Positions 1 to 7,074 of a stretch of 12,030 nt of DNA are shown piece by piece (the stretch's first letter is position 1; each line of letters begins with the position of its first letter). The position numbers and the translations under genes were made by a program. The notes beneath the pieces were generated by a model. The model did no database searches and was not told the origin of the DNA. It saw nothing but the letters and a program-made list of their open reading frames with translations. Source of the DNA: an uncultured Verrucomicrobiota bacterium. GTDB lineage: Bacteria; Verrucomicrobiota; Kiritimatiellia; RFP12; UBA1067. The DNA lies in assembly GCA_946615875.1 (NCBI GenBank), contig CAMOIK010000054.1, positions 1-12,030 on the forward strand. Reading direction: 5' to 3'.

Positions 1-8
1 CTTTTCAT
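1..8 (-). CDS. Possible start of a gene running off the left edge
   Basis: On the minus strand an ATG at 8-6 is followed by AAA, giving Met-Lys, and the frame leaves the window after two codons. The only support is its position: an extended -10 promoter (21-29) lies just upstream and points the same way. If the ATG is used, the leader would be only about 3-7 nt, with no room for a Shine-Dalgarno site. No product can be named. The real start could lie outside the window. Confidence 0.3.
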
Positions 9-20
9 CTTGCGCCGCGA

Positions 21-50
21 ATTATACCATAAATCGCCCTTCCTCCGCAA
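21..50 (-). promoter_or_regulatory. Extended -10 promoter directed off the left edge
   Basis: The minus strand reads TATGGTATAAT (31 to 21): a perfect TATAAT hexamer at 26-21 preceded by the extended -10 TG at 29-28. The best -35 candidate is weak, TTGCGG at 50-45 with an 18-bp spacer. Transcription would begin near 15-12. The same 11-nt element recurs in front of the metallo-beta-lactamase-fold gene at 4286-4296, which supports its being a real housekeeping-type promoter. It lies about 55 bp past the polA stop, so it probably drives the next gene to the left. Confidence 0.6.
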
Positions 51-54
51 GTAT

Positions 55-74
55 GCGCAATGATTTTTTTGCGC
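55..74. repeat. Short inverted repeat downstream of polA
   Basis: GCGCAA (55-60) and TTGCGC (69-74) form a perfect 6-bp stem around an 8-nt loop. It is the only obvious hairpin between the polA stop and the next promoter. Reading along the minus strand it is followed by ATACTT, not a U run, so it does not meet the criteria for an intrinsic terminator. Next to it is a 9-bp sequence repeated exactly in tandem, GCTTTCGCG at 73-81 and 82-90. Function unknown; it could help 3'-end formation. Confidence 0.3.
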
Positions 75-104
75 TTTCGCGGCTTTCGCGGCGGGGAGCC
101 GGGT

Positions 105-2852
105 TCAATGCGCGTCCAGCCAGTTGTCGGCACAGCCGATGGATACGTCGAGGGGGACGCCGAAGTCGTATGCGCCCGACATCTCGCGGCGGATGATTTC
201 GCCCAGCGTCTGGGCTTCGTCCTTCGGACAGTCGAAAAGGAGTTCGTCGTGTATCTGCAGCACCATCCTGGCGCGCAGCCCCGCCGCCCTCACGGCGCGA
301 TCGACATTGACCATGGCGAGCTTGACGAGATCGGCGGCGCTGCCCTGGATGGGGGTGTTGATGGCGTCGCGCTCGGCGGCCTGGCGGGCGGTGGCGTTGC
401 GCGAGTTGATGTCGCGCAGGGTCCGGCGGCGGCCGAGGACGGTCCTGGCGAAACCTTCGCGCCTTGCGTCCTCTACGGCCTTGGCCATGAAGCCCCTGAT
501 TTTCGGATAGAGGCGGAAGTACGTGTCGATGAGCGCGGCGGCCTCCTTGCGCGATATCTTGAGGCGCTGCGAGAGGCCGAAGGCCGAAATTCCGTAGATG
601 ATGCCGAAATTGACCATCTTGCAGCAGGAGCGCTGCTCCGGCGTGACGAGCGCGGGCATCACGCCATACACCCTCGCGGCGGTGTCGCGGTGGATGTCCT
701 CGCCGTCGCGGAAGGCCGCGAGCATCGCCTCGTCGCCGGAAAGCGCGGCCATGATGCGCAGCTCTATCTGCGAATAGTCGGCGGAGACGAGCACGTGCGA
801 GGCGTCGCGGGCGATGAACGCCTTGCGTATCGTGCGGCCGCGCTCGGTGCGCACGGGGATGTTCTGGAGATTGGGGTCGGACGAGGACAGCCGGCCGGTC
901 TCCGTGAAAGCCTGCGCGAACGTGGTGTGGACGCGGGAATCCTCGTCGATGAGCGTCGGGAGCTTGTCCACGTAGGTCGCCTTGAGCTTGGCGCAGGCGC
1001 GGTATTCGATGATCTGCTTCACGACCGGATGCGCATTGACAAGGCGCGAAAGGACCTTCTCGTCGGTCGACCAGTGCCCGGTGGACGTCTTTTTCGTCAC
1101 GGAAGCATCCAGCCCCAGCTTGTCGAACAGCAGGCCGCCGAGCTGGCGCGGGCTGTCCGGGTTGAAGCCCGGGCCGGCGTAGGCTTTGATGGACTGGAGG
1201 AATGAAAGTATCTCGCGGTCGAGTTCGCGCCCGTATTCCTTCAGCGCGGCGACGTCGATCTTTATGCCCTCGCGCTCCATGTCGATGAGAATCTTGACGA
1301 GCGGCTCCTCGCCGCGCTCGAGCGCCTCCAACGCGCCCGCCTGCGCCACCATGGGGCGCAGGACGTCGTCCAGGCGCAGCGCGACCTCCGCGTCCTCCGC
1401 GGCGTAGTCGCAGACCTCCTCGGGCTTGAGCGCGGCCATTGAAAGCTGCTCCTTGCCGCGTTCGCGCTCGCCTATGAGCGCGGTTATGGGGATTGGGCTG
1501 TAGGAAAGATATTGCTCGGCGAGCGCGTCCATGCCGTGCCTGGCGGCGGCGTCGAGGCAGTAGTGCTCCAGCATGGTGTCGCGCGGGACCGACGCGAAGC
1601 CGATGCCGTAGCGCAGCAGGACGGCGCGGTCGAACTTGACGTTGTGGCCGACGAAAGTCTTGGAGGGGTCGGCGAAGAGCGGGCGGAAGATGTCGATCAA
1701 GTCGCCCGTGACGTACCACGCGGCGACGGGGGAGCCTTCGCCCGCCGTGCGCGCGGCGAAGGAGAAGCCGACGAGCTTGCAGAAGTGCGCGTCGGTGGAG
1801 GGATGCCCGTCGGCTGCGGCCGTCTCGGTGTCGAACGCTATGCGCTCTGCGGCCATGAGAACGGCGAGCAGCGCCTTCGCCTCGTCCTCGCTCTTCACGA
1901 GCGAATAGGCGTGGGCGCGCGTCGCGATGGTCTCGCACTGCGTCTGCCGCGCCGGCGCCGCGGCGCCCGCCGCCTCCGCCTGCCTGGACACGCCGAACTC
2001 CTTGGCGAGCCGGTTCAGCTCGAACTTCTCGCAGACGGCGGCGAGCTTCTCTTCGTCCACGCCGTCGCGGCGGTAGGCCTCCCAGTCGGGATCGATGGGC
2101 ACGTCGGTGCGGATGGCGGAAAGGAAGCGCGACAGGCGCGCGTCCTCGGCGCCCGCGACGATCTTCTCGGCGAGCTTTCCCTTGATGGACGATGCGTTCG
2201 CGATGACGCCCTCCAGCGAGCCGAAGCGCGCGAGCAGGTCGATGGCGGTCTTCTCGCCCACGCCGCGCACGCCGGGTATGTTGTCCGAAGCGTCGCCGGC
2301 CAGCGCAAGGAAGTCGATCATCTGCGAAGGCGACGAGAGGCTCCAGTGCTCGCACACTCCCGCCTCGTCGTAGATCTCCGCCGCGTCGCCTGCGCGGCCC
2401 GGACGGTATAGGCGCACGCCCTGGCGCACCAGCTGCGCGGCGTCCTTGTCGGGCGTGGCGACGAACACGTCGAAGCCAGCCGCCGCGCCCTTCGCCGCCA
2501 GAGTGCCCATCACGTCGTCCGCCTCGAAACCCTCGACGCGCACCACGGGGATCTTCAGCGCCTCGGCCAGCTCGAACGCGTAGGGTATGCTGGCGGCAAG
2601 GTCCTCCGGCATCTTCTGCCTCTGCGCCTTGTAGGCGGGATACGCCTCGTGGCGGAACGTCGGGCCGACGGGGTCCATCGCCAGCACGACATGGCTCGGC
2701 GACTCCTTGCGAATGATGGCCTGGAGGCCGTTTGCCAGCCCAAGCAGGGCGGAAGTGTTGATGCCGGCGGCGGTGATCCTGGGGTTGCGCAGAAACACGA
2801 AGTGGCCGCGGTAAAGGAACGGCATCATGTCGATGATGAAGAGTTTTCCCAT
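105..2852 (-). CDS. polA: DNA polymerase I
   Basis: Family A DNA polymerase, 915 aa, close to the usual length, acting in Okazaki-fragment maturation and gap filling in repair. Residues 1-290 are the 5'-3' exonuclease/flap domain (MGKLFIIDMM start, ADD at 111-113, TPDKD 133-137, DASDNIPGVRGVGEKTA 187-203). Residues ~335-500 are a 3'-5' proofreading domain with DTET 341-344, GHNVKFD 402-408 and YAAED 483-487, so proofreading should be active. The polymerase domain has motif A DYSQIELR 692-699, motif B R741/K745/F749/Y753 and motif C HDE 868-870. Phe at 749 matches the usual ddNTP-discriminating Phe. The ATG at 2852 is chosen because homology begins at MGKLFIID; an in-frame ATG at 2936 would add 28 unrelated residues and overlap the upstream gene. 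No clear Shine-Dalgarno site precedes the ATG. It lies 58 nt after the metallo-beta-lactamase-fold gene and is probably co-transcribed with it. Confidence 0.97.
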   Translation of the reverse strand: MGKLFIIDMMPFLYRGHFVFLRNPRITAAGINTSALLGLANGLQAIIRKESPSHVVLAMDPVGPTFRHEAYPAYKAQRQKMPEDLAASIPYAFELAEALKIPVVRVEGFEADDVMGTLAAKGAAAGFDVFVATPDKDAAQLVRQGVRLYRPGRAGDAAEIYDEAGVCEHWSLSSPSQMIDFLALAGDASDNIPGVRGVGEKTAIDLLARFGSLEGVIANASSIKGKLAEKIVAGAEDARLSRFLSAIRTDVPIDPDWEAYRRDGVDEEKLAAVCEKFELNRLAKEFGVSRQAEAAGAAAPARQTQCETIATRAHAYSLVKSEDEAKALLAVLMAAERIAFDTETAAADGHPSTDAHFCKLVGFSFAARTAGEGSPVAAWYVTGDLIDIFRPLFADPSKTFVGHNVKFDRAVLLRYGIGFASVPRDTMLEHYCLDAAARHGMDALAEQYLSYSPIPITALIGERERGKEQLSMAALKPEEVCDYAAEDAEVALRLDDVLRPMVAQAGALEALERGEEPLVKILIDMEREGIKIDVAALKEYGRELDREILSFLQSIKAYAGPGFNPDSPRQLGGLLFDKLGLDASVTKKTSTGHWSTDEKVLSRLVNAHPVVKQIIEYRACAKLKATYVDKLPTLIDEDSRVHTTFAQAFTETGRLSSSDPNLQNIPVRTERGRTIRKAFIARDASHVLVSADYSQIELRIMAALSGDEAMLAAFRDGEDIHRDTAARVYGVMPALVTPEQRSCCKMVNFGIIYGISAFGLSQRLKISRKEAAALIDTYFRLYPKIRGFMAKAVEDARREGFARTVLGRRRTLRDINSRNATARQAAERDAINTPIQGSAADLVKLAMVNVDRAVRAAGLRARMVLQIHDELLFDCPKDEAQTLGEIIRREMSGAYDFGVPLDVSIGCADNWLDAH

Positions 2853-2894
2853 GGCGCTGTGGTTGCTTGTGTGGTTTGGGGCGGCGGCCGGCCC

Positions 2895-2910
2895 GGCGCT
2901 GGGCAGCGCC
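2895..2910 (-). repeat. Hairpin directly after a stop codon, ahead of polA
   Basis: GGCGCT (2895-2900) and AGCGCC (2905-2910) form a perfect 6-bp G+C-rich stem with a 4-nt loop, directly abutting the stop codon of the upstream gene. It is followed on the minus strand by GGGCCGGCC, not by U residues, so it is not a classical terminator. It lies in the 58-nt spacer before the polA start, where it could slow ribosomes, protect the upstream mRNA end or reduce polA expression. It may also be chance in G+C-rich DNA. Confidence 0.35.
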
Positions 2911-4254
2911 TCAGCAGCCGGCGGAGAGAAAATCATAGGCGCCCGCGACGCGCATGGATTCGTCGTCCGCCGTCACGTAGGCTACCGTGTAGGCGGCGCC
3001 GCCGGGCGCAACCGTCACTACGACGTGACCCGCGTCCAGCGCCTCCGGCGCGATGTCGCGCGTGAACGCCTTGCCGCGGCTGGCGTAGCGGCGCTCCGGC
3101 GAGAACACGCCGGGCGCGACGAGACGCGGCCCGGGGTATGCCGCGCGGTCGGCCAGCCTGGCGAGGACGTCGTCCGTGATGTGCAGCTGGTCCCACACCG
3201 ACGCCGTCCAGACGCGGGCGCGCAGCGCGGCGACGAGCTCCTGCGGCATGGAGTGGTGGCCGTGGTGGTTCACCTTCGCCACGTCCACCGGATCCAGTTC
3301 CTTCGCAAGTTCCTTCTCGATGTTGCACTTCGTGCCGTCGGGGCGGGTGAAGGAGTCGCTGAAGTCGCCCGCCGCGTAGAGCCGGAACGGGCCGTACTTC
3401 GCCAGCAGGCCGAGGCTCATGCCGTTCTCGTTAAGGCGGCGCACGCCGTGCATATCCTCGTAGAGGTCGCGCACGGTGCCGTCGCGGCGCAGTATCCTGC
3501 CGTTCCCGGCGATGTTCACGACGCTGAAGCCGTCCGTCGCCGCGCCGCCGCGCAGCTGGGCTATCTGGTCGACGGCGCCCACCTCGAAGCGGCGCAGCTG
3601 CGTGCCGTCGCGCTCGGCCAGATACGCCAGGGCCTTGCGGACGTGCGGGAACGAGCGGCTGTCGCACAGGCCGTTGGGGATCGGCTCTGCGAAGTCGGGC
3701 CAGCCGCGGTCGAATGCGTAGCGGAAACGCAGCGTGTCCGCCGCCTGCAGGAAGCCGCTGACGGACAGCGTCTCGCCGTTCCAATCGCGCGTGCCCGCGC
3801 CCCACCCTTCCATGCCGGCGTGGTCCGAGTGGTGGTGGGTTATCATCAGGTAGTCCACGTCGCGCTTCGCCGGATTGACCCGCTCCACGTAGCGGGCGAT
3901 CCACTCCGGCGCGGTCCTGTTGCCGTCGGGCAGTATCCACAACGCCTTCTTGCCGCGCTTCCACGCGGGGTGGTCGCCGCAGTCCAGCAGCATCGTCGTG
4001 CCGTCCGGCATGATCCAGAAGAGGCTCTCGCAGACGCCCGTGTAGATGAAGTGCACCTGGAACTCGCCTGGCTTCCACGGCGGCAGCGCCTTTCCCGCCA
4101 GCGGATGCGACCGCCCCGAACGCCCGCCTGCCGCTCCTTGCGGCGCGGAAGACGCCGCAGCGGCATCGTCCGCACCCAGCGCCGCGCCGCCGCGCCCGAA
4201 CCCCGCCGCCGCCGCCAGCGCCGCCAGACGCCGTATGAAATCTCGCCGTGTCAT
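2911..4254 (-). CDS. Tat-exported ComEC-like metallo-beta-lactamase-fold hydrolase
   Basis: A 447-aa secreted metal-dependent hydrolase of the ComEC/Rec2-type metallo-beta-lactamase superfamily; substrate unknown. The N-terminus MTRRDFIRRLAALAAAAGFG carries the twin-arginine motif (TRRDFIR), so it is probably exported folded. The core has LLDCGDH at 89-95, the metal motif HHHSDHAG at 140-147 (H140, H142, D144, H145), AAGDFSDSF at 294-302 (likely metal-bridging D297) and the ComEC-like KVNHHGHHS at 327-335 (H330, H331). No transmembrane competence domain is present, so it is a stand-alone periplasmic or secreted enzyme, not ComEC. The ATG at 4254 is chosen over an open frame extending to 4566 because AAAGGAG (4259-4265) sits 4 nt upstream, a promoter lies just before it, and the Tat signal starts there. 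It is the first gene of a unit with polA. A nuclease or phosphodiesterase role is conceivable but not shown. Confidence 0.85.
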   Translation of the reverse strand: MTRRDFIRRLAALAAAAGFGRGGAALGADDAAAASSAPQGAAGGRSGRSHPLAGKALPPWKPGEFQVHFIYTGVCESLFWIMPDGTTMLLDCGDHPAWKRGKKALWILPDGNRTAPEWIARYVERVNPAKRDVDYLMITHHHSDHAGMEGWGAGTRDWNGETLSVSGFLQAADTLRFRYAFDRGWPDFAEPIPNGLCDSRSFPHVRKALAYLAERDGTQLRRFEVGAVDQIAQLRGGAATDGFSVVNIAGNGRILRRDGTVRDLYEDMHGVRRLNENGMSLGLLAKYGPFRLYAAGDFSDSFTRPDGTKCNIEKELAKELDPVDVAKVNHHGHHSMPQELVAALRARVWTASVWDQLHITDDVLARLADRAAYPGPRLVAPGVFSPERRYASRGKAFTRDIAPEALDAGHVVVTVAPGGAAYTVAYVTADDESMRVAGAYDFLSAGC

Positions 4255-4285
4255 CGCTCTCCTTTCCCCTTTGCCGACACCGCCT

Positions 4286-4296
4286 ATTATACCATA
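4286..4296 (-). promoter_or_regulatory. Extended -10 promoter for the MBL-fold gene and polA
   Basis: The minus strand reads TATGGTATAAT: a perfect TATAAT at 4291-4286 with TG at 4294-4293 (extended -10). No good -35 hexamer lies 16-18 bp upstream, as is common for extended -10 promoters. Transcription should start near 4279, giving a leader of about 25 nt that contains the AAAGGAG ribosome site. The 11-nt element is identical to the one at 21-31. Confidence 0.7.
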
Positions 4297-4388
4297 TTTT
4301 CGCTGTCCGCGCCTCGTGCTTTTCCCCTCGCTCCGGCCGCCGCGCATTCGCCGCCGCCCCGAGACGGCGCAAAGACTCACGGCGGAAT

Positions 4389-4420
4389 GCGCAAGGGAGG
4401 CGCGGTTTTCCGCATTGCGC
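4389..4420. repeat. Nested inverted repeat between two transcription units
   Basis: In the 176-bp spacer between the SWIM gene stop (4431) and the MBL-fold gene start, GCGCAA (4389-4394) pairs with TTGCGC (4415-4420). Inside, the minus strand reads GCGG-AAAA-CCGC. The structure begins 10 nt past the stop of the six-gene operon, which is the right place for 3'-end formation. No U tract follows, so it is at most a Rho-assisted or mRNA-stabilising hairpin. The rest of the spacer holds the MBL promoter and nothing else recognisable. Confidence 0.35.
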
Positions 4421-4430
4421 GGTCTGCGGG

Positions 4431-5015
4431 TCATGCTATGAGGGAATCCAGCTGGATGCCGCGAAGTGCGAGGAGTTTTGCGGGGTGGCGCGCGATTTCC
4501 TCGCCATAAACTAGCAGGACGGCGAAGGAATGCTTGCACGGGTTCGCGTAGTCCGGGCATGAGCATGAAGTGGTCATGTCATAGACGCCGGCGGCGAGCT
4601 TGCCGCCTGGGAAAAGATCGCACCCTTCGTCTCGGAAGAATCCTTCGACTTCCGTCGGGAGTTCGTCGGCCATCATGCGGGCTACGAGCATCGGCTCGGC
4701 CCTAAGGCGGGCGGCAATACGCTCCAGCACGTCGGCGGCGGGCTGGCGAAAGGCGATTTCCACCCTGTAGGGATCGGGGCGCACGCCCAGCACGTCGGCC
4801 TCGATGCGGCCTGGCAGCTCAGCGATGCGAACGACCTGCCCGGCGATCGCGTAAGCCCTGCCGCGCCCGAACCTGCCGCCGAGAGTCTTGGCGGATACGG
4901 CGTCCAGCCAGCGCTTGGCCCACCAGGCGCGAGAGGCCGTGCCGCGCGGATCCTGCAGACGTATTCCGGCGGCGTAGCGCGGCTTTCGCGGCGGATACTG
5001 CTTCTTTTTGCTCAC
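4431..5015 (-). CDS. SWIM zinc-finger protein
   Basis: A 194-aa cytoplasmic protein with a SWIM zinc-binding motif (CxC-x6-CxH): C151, C153, C160, H162 in CSCPDYANPCKH. The N-terminal part, WWAKRWLDAV (31-40) followed by GRFGRGRAYA (47-56) and DPYRVEIAF (81-89), matches the layout of stand-alone bacterial SWIM proteins. In many bacteria these sit beside an SNF2-family helicase gene; none is present here. SWIM domains are thought to bind DNA or protein; no enzyme activity is expected. The start is GTG at 5015, with AGGAGG (5021-5026) 5 nt upstream and a 4-nt GTGA overlap with the permease stop, so it is translationally coupled as the last gene of the operon. The same frame is open much further upstream, but that stretch is the permease gene read out of frame. 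The lysine-rich start (SKKKQYPPRKPR) fits nucleic-acid binding. Confidence 0.9.
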   Translation of the reverse strand: MSKKKQYPPRKPRYAAGIRLQDPRGTASRAWWAKRWLDAVSAKTLGGRFGRGRAYAIAGQVVRIAELPGRIEADVLGVRPDPYRVEIAFRQPAADVLERIAARLRAEPMLVARMMADELPTEVEGFFRDEGCDLFPGGKLAAGVYDMTTSCSCPDYANPCKHSFAVLLVYGEEIARHPAKLLALRGIQLDSLIA

Positions 5016-6358
5016 TTGCCCCTCCTGCGCAGGAAGGCGGCCACCGCGCTGGTTGCGAGATTGGGCGCGAGCGTGGCGGCAAAGGCGATCGCGGCCTGTC
5101 GGAAGTGCATCTCCGGCTCGGCAAGTATGCCCAGGCAGTAGAACGGAGTGGAGTTCAGATCGACGGCGTCGCCGTCGAAGCCCATGTAAGGCGCGACTGT
5201 CTGGAGAAAGAGGAAGATCCCGACCGCGAGAAGCGGCACTACGACCGGCGGGAAACGGCGGCTGAAGAATATCCTCCACGCCCAGCGCGTGAGCAGCAGC
5301 ACGGCGAAGAAATACATCAGGAACGTCGCCACGCTCCACGCCCCGGGCCCGTTCCGCACGGGCATCAGCCAGCCGGCCGCCACGAAACGCGCCACCGCCG
5401 CCGCCAGCGCGCCGACGAGGCAAGCGAACGCAAAGCCGTTGACCGCCCCGGACGAGAGCGGGAACCAGAGGACGCGCAGCGCCGCGCGGCGCGGCCGCGA
5501 CGCCACCATCCGCCGCGAATAGCCCAGCGGCTGCGCCATGGAATATATTGCCAGCGCCAGTGAGCAGACGACGGACGAGACCAGCCACACCGCCAGCGCG
5601 CCATCGTCGCGCGTGGCCAGCGCGAAGACGAGCCAGCCGACGGCGGCGACGGCGATCGTAACGCGCAGGGAGGCGTCGCGCTCCATCACCGCCGGCGCGA
5701 AGAACGAAATCGCAAAGCCGCGCAGTATCGCGCAGGCCGTCGCCGACAGGGCGACCACGCGCCAGAACGCGCCCTCGCCGCCGACCACCGACTCGGGCAG
5801 ACTGGCGAACGCCAGCCCCACCACGACGGCCATGAAGACGACGTAGAGGCAGCGCCGCACGATCCTCGGCAGCTTCATCGCCGCCAGCGCCAGCGCCACA
5901 TGCGTCGCCACGCACGAGGCGCAGAGCGTGAGGACCAGTTCGCGCAGCATGCTCACGAACGTTATGCCGTGCATCAGATGGGCGAGCACCCCGAACGGCA
6001 GCGCGGCGGTGGAGAAGAGGGCCATCAGGGCGAAGGCGCCGCGCAGCTTGCCGTCGATCACCTCGGAAGGCGGCAGGGCCGTGAGCATGGTGAAATCCAC
6101 GCGCTCCTTCGAACTGCCCCTCTCGCGGTCCAGAAACGAGAACACCTCGCTTGGCAGCACCACGCAGAGCATCAGCTCCAGCAGACCGTTGATGCCGGCG
6201 AACATCATTTCGCCGGTGTCCTGCCGCATTCCGGCGAACACCGGCACGGCGTAGGCTATAGCCAGCGCCACGAAGAGGAACGCGACCAGCGAGACCGCTA
6301 TCGACTTGGTGCGCGTGAGCTGGCGCAGCTCCTTCAAGGTAAAAGCGTTTATCGTCAT
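5012..6358 (-). CDS. ABC-2-type transporter permease
   Basis: A 448-aa integral membrane protein, the membrane-spanning partner of the ATPase encoded just upstream. It starts with a short cytoplasmic stretch typical of ABC-2 permeases (MTINAFTLKELRQLTRTKS) and a first hydrophobic segment (about 19-43). Many further hydrophobic segments follow, such as LLELMLCVVLPSEVFSF, CLYVVFMAVVVGLAFA, VWLVSSVVCSLALAIY and FPPVVVPLLAVGIFLFL. I estimate 10-12 membrane passes. The early RERGSSKERVDFTMLTALPP stretch resembles the amphipathic region between segments in this family. The ATG at 6358 overlaps the ATPase stop (ATGA) and has GGAG 5 nt upstream (6364-6367). The C-terminus AAFLRRRGK is basic and likely cytoplasmic. 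Substrate and direction cannot be read; Gld-like and other ABC-2 systems are mostly exporters. Confidence 0.9.
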   Translation of the reverse strand: MTINAFTLKELRQLTRTKSIAVSLVAFLFVALAIAYAVPVFAGMRQDTGEMMFAGINGLLELMLCVVLPSEVFSFLDRERGSSKERVDFTMLTALPPSEVIDGKLRGAFALMALFSTAALPFGVLAHLMHGITFVSMLRELVLTLCASCVATHVALALAAMKLPRIVRRCLYVVFMAVVVGLAFASLPESVVGGEGAFWRVVALSATACAILRGFAISFFAPAVMERDASLRVTIAVAAVGWLVFALATRDDGALAVWLVSSVVCSLALAIYSMAQPLGYSRRMVASRPRRAALRVLWFPLSSGAVNGFAFACLVGALAAAVARFVAAGWLMPVRNGPGAWSVATFLMYFFAVLLLTRWAWRIFFSRRFPPVVVPLLAVGIFLFLQTVAPYMGFDGDAVDLNSTPFYCLGILAEPEMHFRQAAIAFAATLAPNLATSAVAAFLRRRGK

Positions 6359-7074
6359 GCCTGCTCCGTCTCGCTGCGCGTGAACTCCATGAAAACGCTC
6401 TCCAGGTCCATGCCCTTGATGTCTCCCGAAAGGCTTTTGGCCAGGCGGCCGCGCTCGATGATCATGCAGCCCGTGCAAATCTCCGCCAAATCGGCGAGGA
6501 TGTGGCTGGAGATCAGCACCGCCTTGCCCTCCGCCGCCAGGCGCCGCACGTAGGCGCGGAACTCGATGCGCGCCCTCGGATCGAGGCCGTTCGCCGGCTC
6601 GTCCATGATGAGCAGCTCCGGGTCGTGGACGATGGCGCGCGCCAGCGAAACGCGCTGCTTCATGCCGCGCGAAAGGCCGCTGATCTCCCTGTCGCGTATC
6701 TGCGCCACGTTCACGAACTCTTCCACCTCCCGCACGCGGCGTTCCAGCTTAGCGCCCGTAAGGCCGTGGGCGCGCGCGAAGAAGTCGATGTATTCGTGCG
6801 CCGACATGTCGCTCTGGCTCGGTATGTAGTCCGGCATGAACCCGATTGCCCTGCGTGCGTAGTCTGGATAGTCTATCACCGATCTGCCGTCGATGAGCAC
6901 GTCGCCCGCGGTGGGCTCGTCCAGCGTGGCCATTATGTTCATGGTGGTGGTCTTGCCGGAACCGTTCGGGCCGACAAAGCCGACCACCTCCCCTTCGCGC
7001 AGGGAGAACGACAGGCCGTCCACGGCGGTCAGCGAACCGTATCGCTTGGTCAGGTTGCGCACTTCCACGGTCAT
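6355..7074 (-). CDS. ABC transporter ATP-binding protein
   Basis: A 239-aa cytoplasmic ABC ATPase that should power the adjoining permease. Visible motifs: Walker A GPNGSGKT 35-42, signature LSRGM 134-138 (unlike the usual LSGGQ but common in the ABC-2/GldA/CcmA class), Walker B LLIMDEP 154-160, D-loop GLD 163-165 and H-loop H191. The Q-loop position reads IGFMPD (77-82), with Asp where classical transporters have Gln; a Glu or Asp here is common in this class. The length is normal for a single-domain subunit with a short C-terminal tail (DLESVFMEFTR). The ATG at 7074 has AAAGGAGG 8 nt upstream (7083-7090) and overlaps the stop of the preceding accessory gene (ATGA). Its own stop overlaps the permease start. 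Likely active as a dimer with two permease subunits. Confidence 0.96.
   Translation of the reverse strand: MTVEVRNLTKRYGSLTAVDGLSFSLREGEVVGFVGPNGSGKTTTMNIMATLDEPTAGDVLIDGRSVIDYPDYARRAIGFMPDYIPSQSDMSAHEYIDFFARAHGLTGAKLERRVREVEEFVNVAQIRDREISGLSRGMKQRVSLARAIVHDPELLIMDEPANGLDPRARIEFRAYVRRLAAEGKAVLISSHILADLAEICTGCMIIERGRLAKSLSGDIKGMDLESVFMEFTRSETEQA

Noticed and set aside
81..94. 14-nt match GGCTTTCGCGGCGG shared by 81-94 and 4981-4994
   Set aside because: One copy is inside the SWIM coding sequence and the match is short enough to expect by chance in G+C-rich DNA.
22..2355. Minus-strand 777-codon open frame inside polA
   Set aside because: It is polA read in another frame; the product is almost entirely Arg/Ala/Gly/Pro/His, with no domain pattern.
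2895..2910. Intrinsic terminator between the MBL-fold gene and polA
   Set aside because: The hairpin is not followed by a U tract on the transcribed strand, and no separate promoter for polA was found.
2853..2936. Longer polA with start at 2936
   Set aside because: The added 28 residues are unlike polymerase N-termini and would overlap the upstream gene and its hairpin; homology begins at the ATG at 2852.
2827..4509. Plus-strand 560-codon open frame opposite the MBL-fold gene
   Set aside because: Antisense shadow in G+C-rich DNA; the opposite strand carries a gene with clear catalytic motifs, export signal, ribosome site and promoter.
4255..4566. N-terminal extension of the MBL-fold protein to 4566
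   Set aside because: It would run through the promoter, leader and 3' end of the SWIM gene; the Tat signal must be at the N-terminus.
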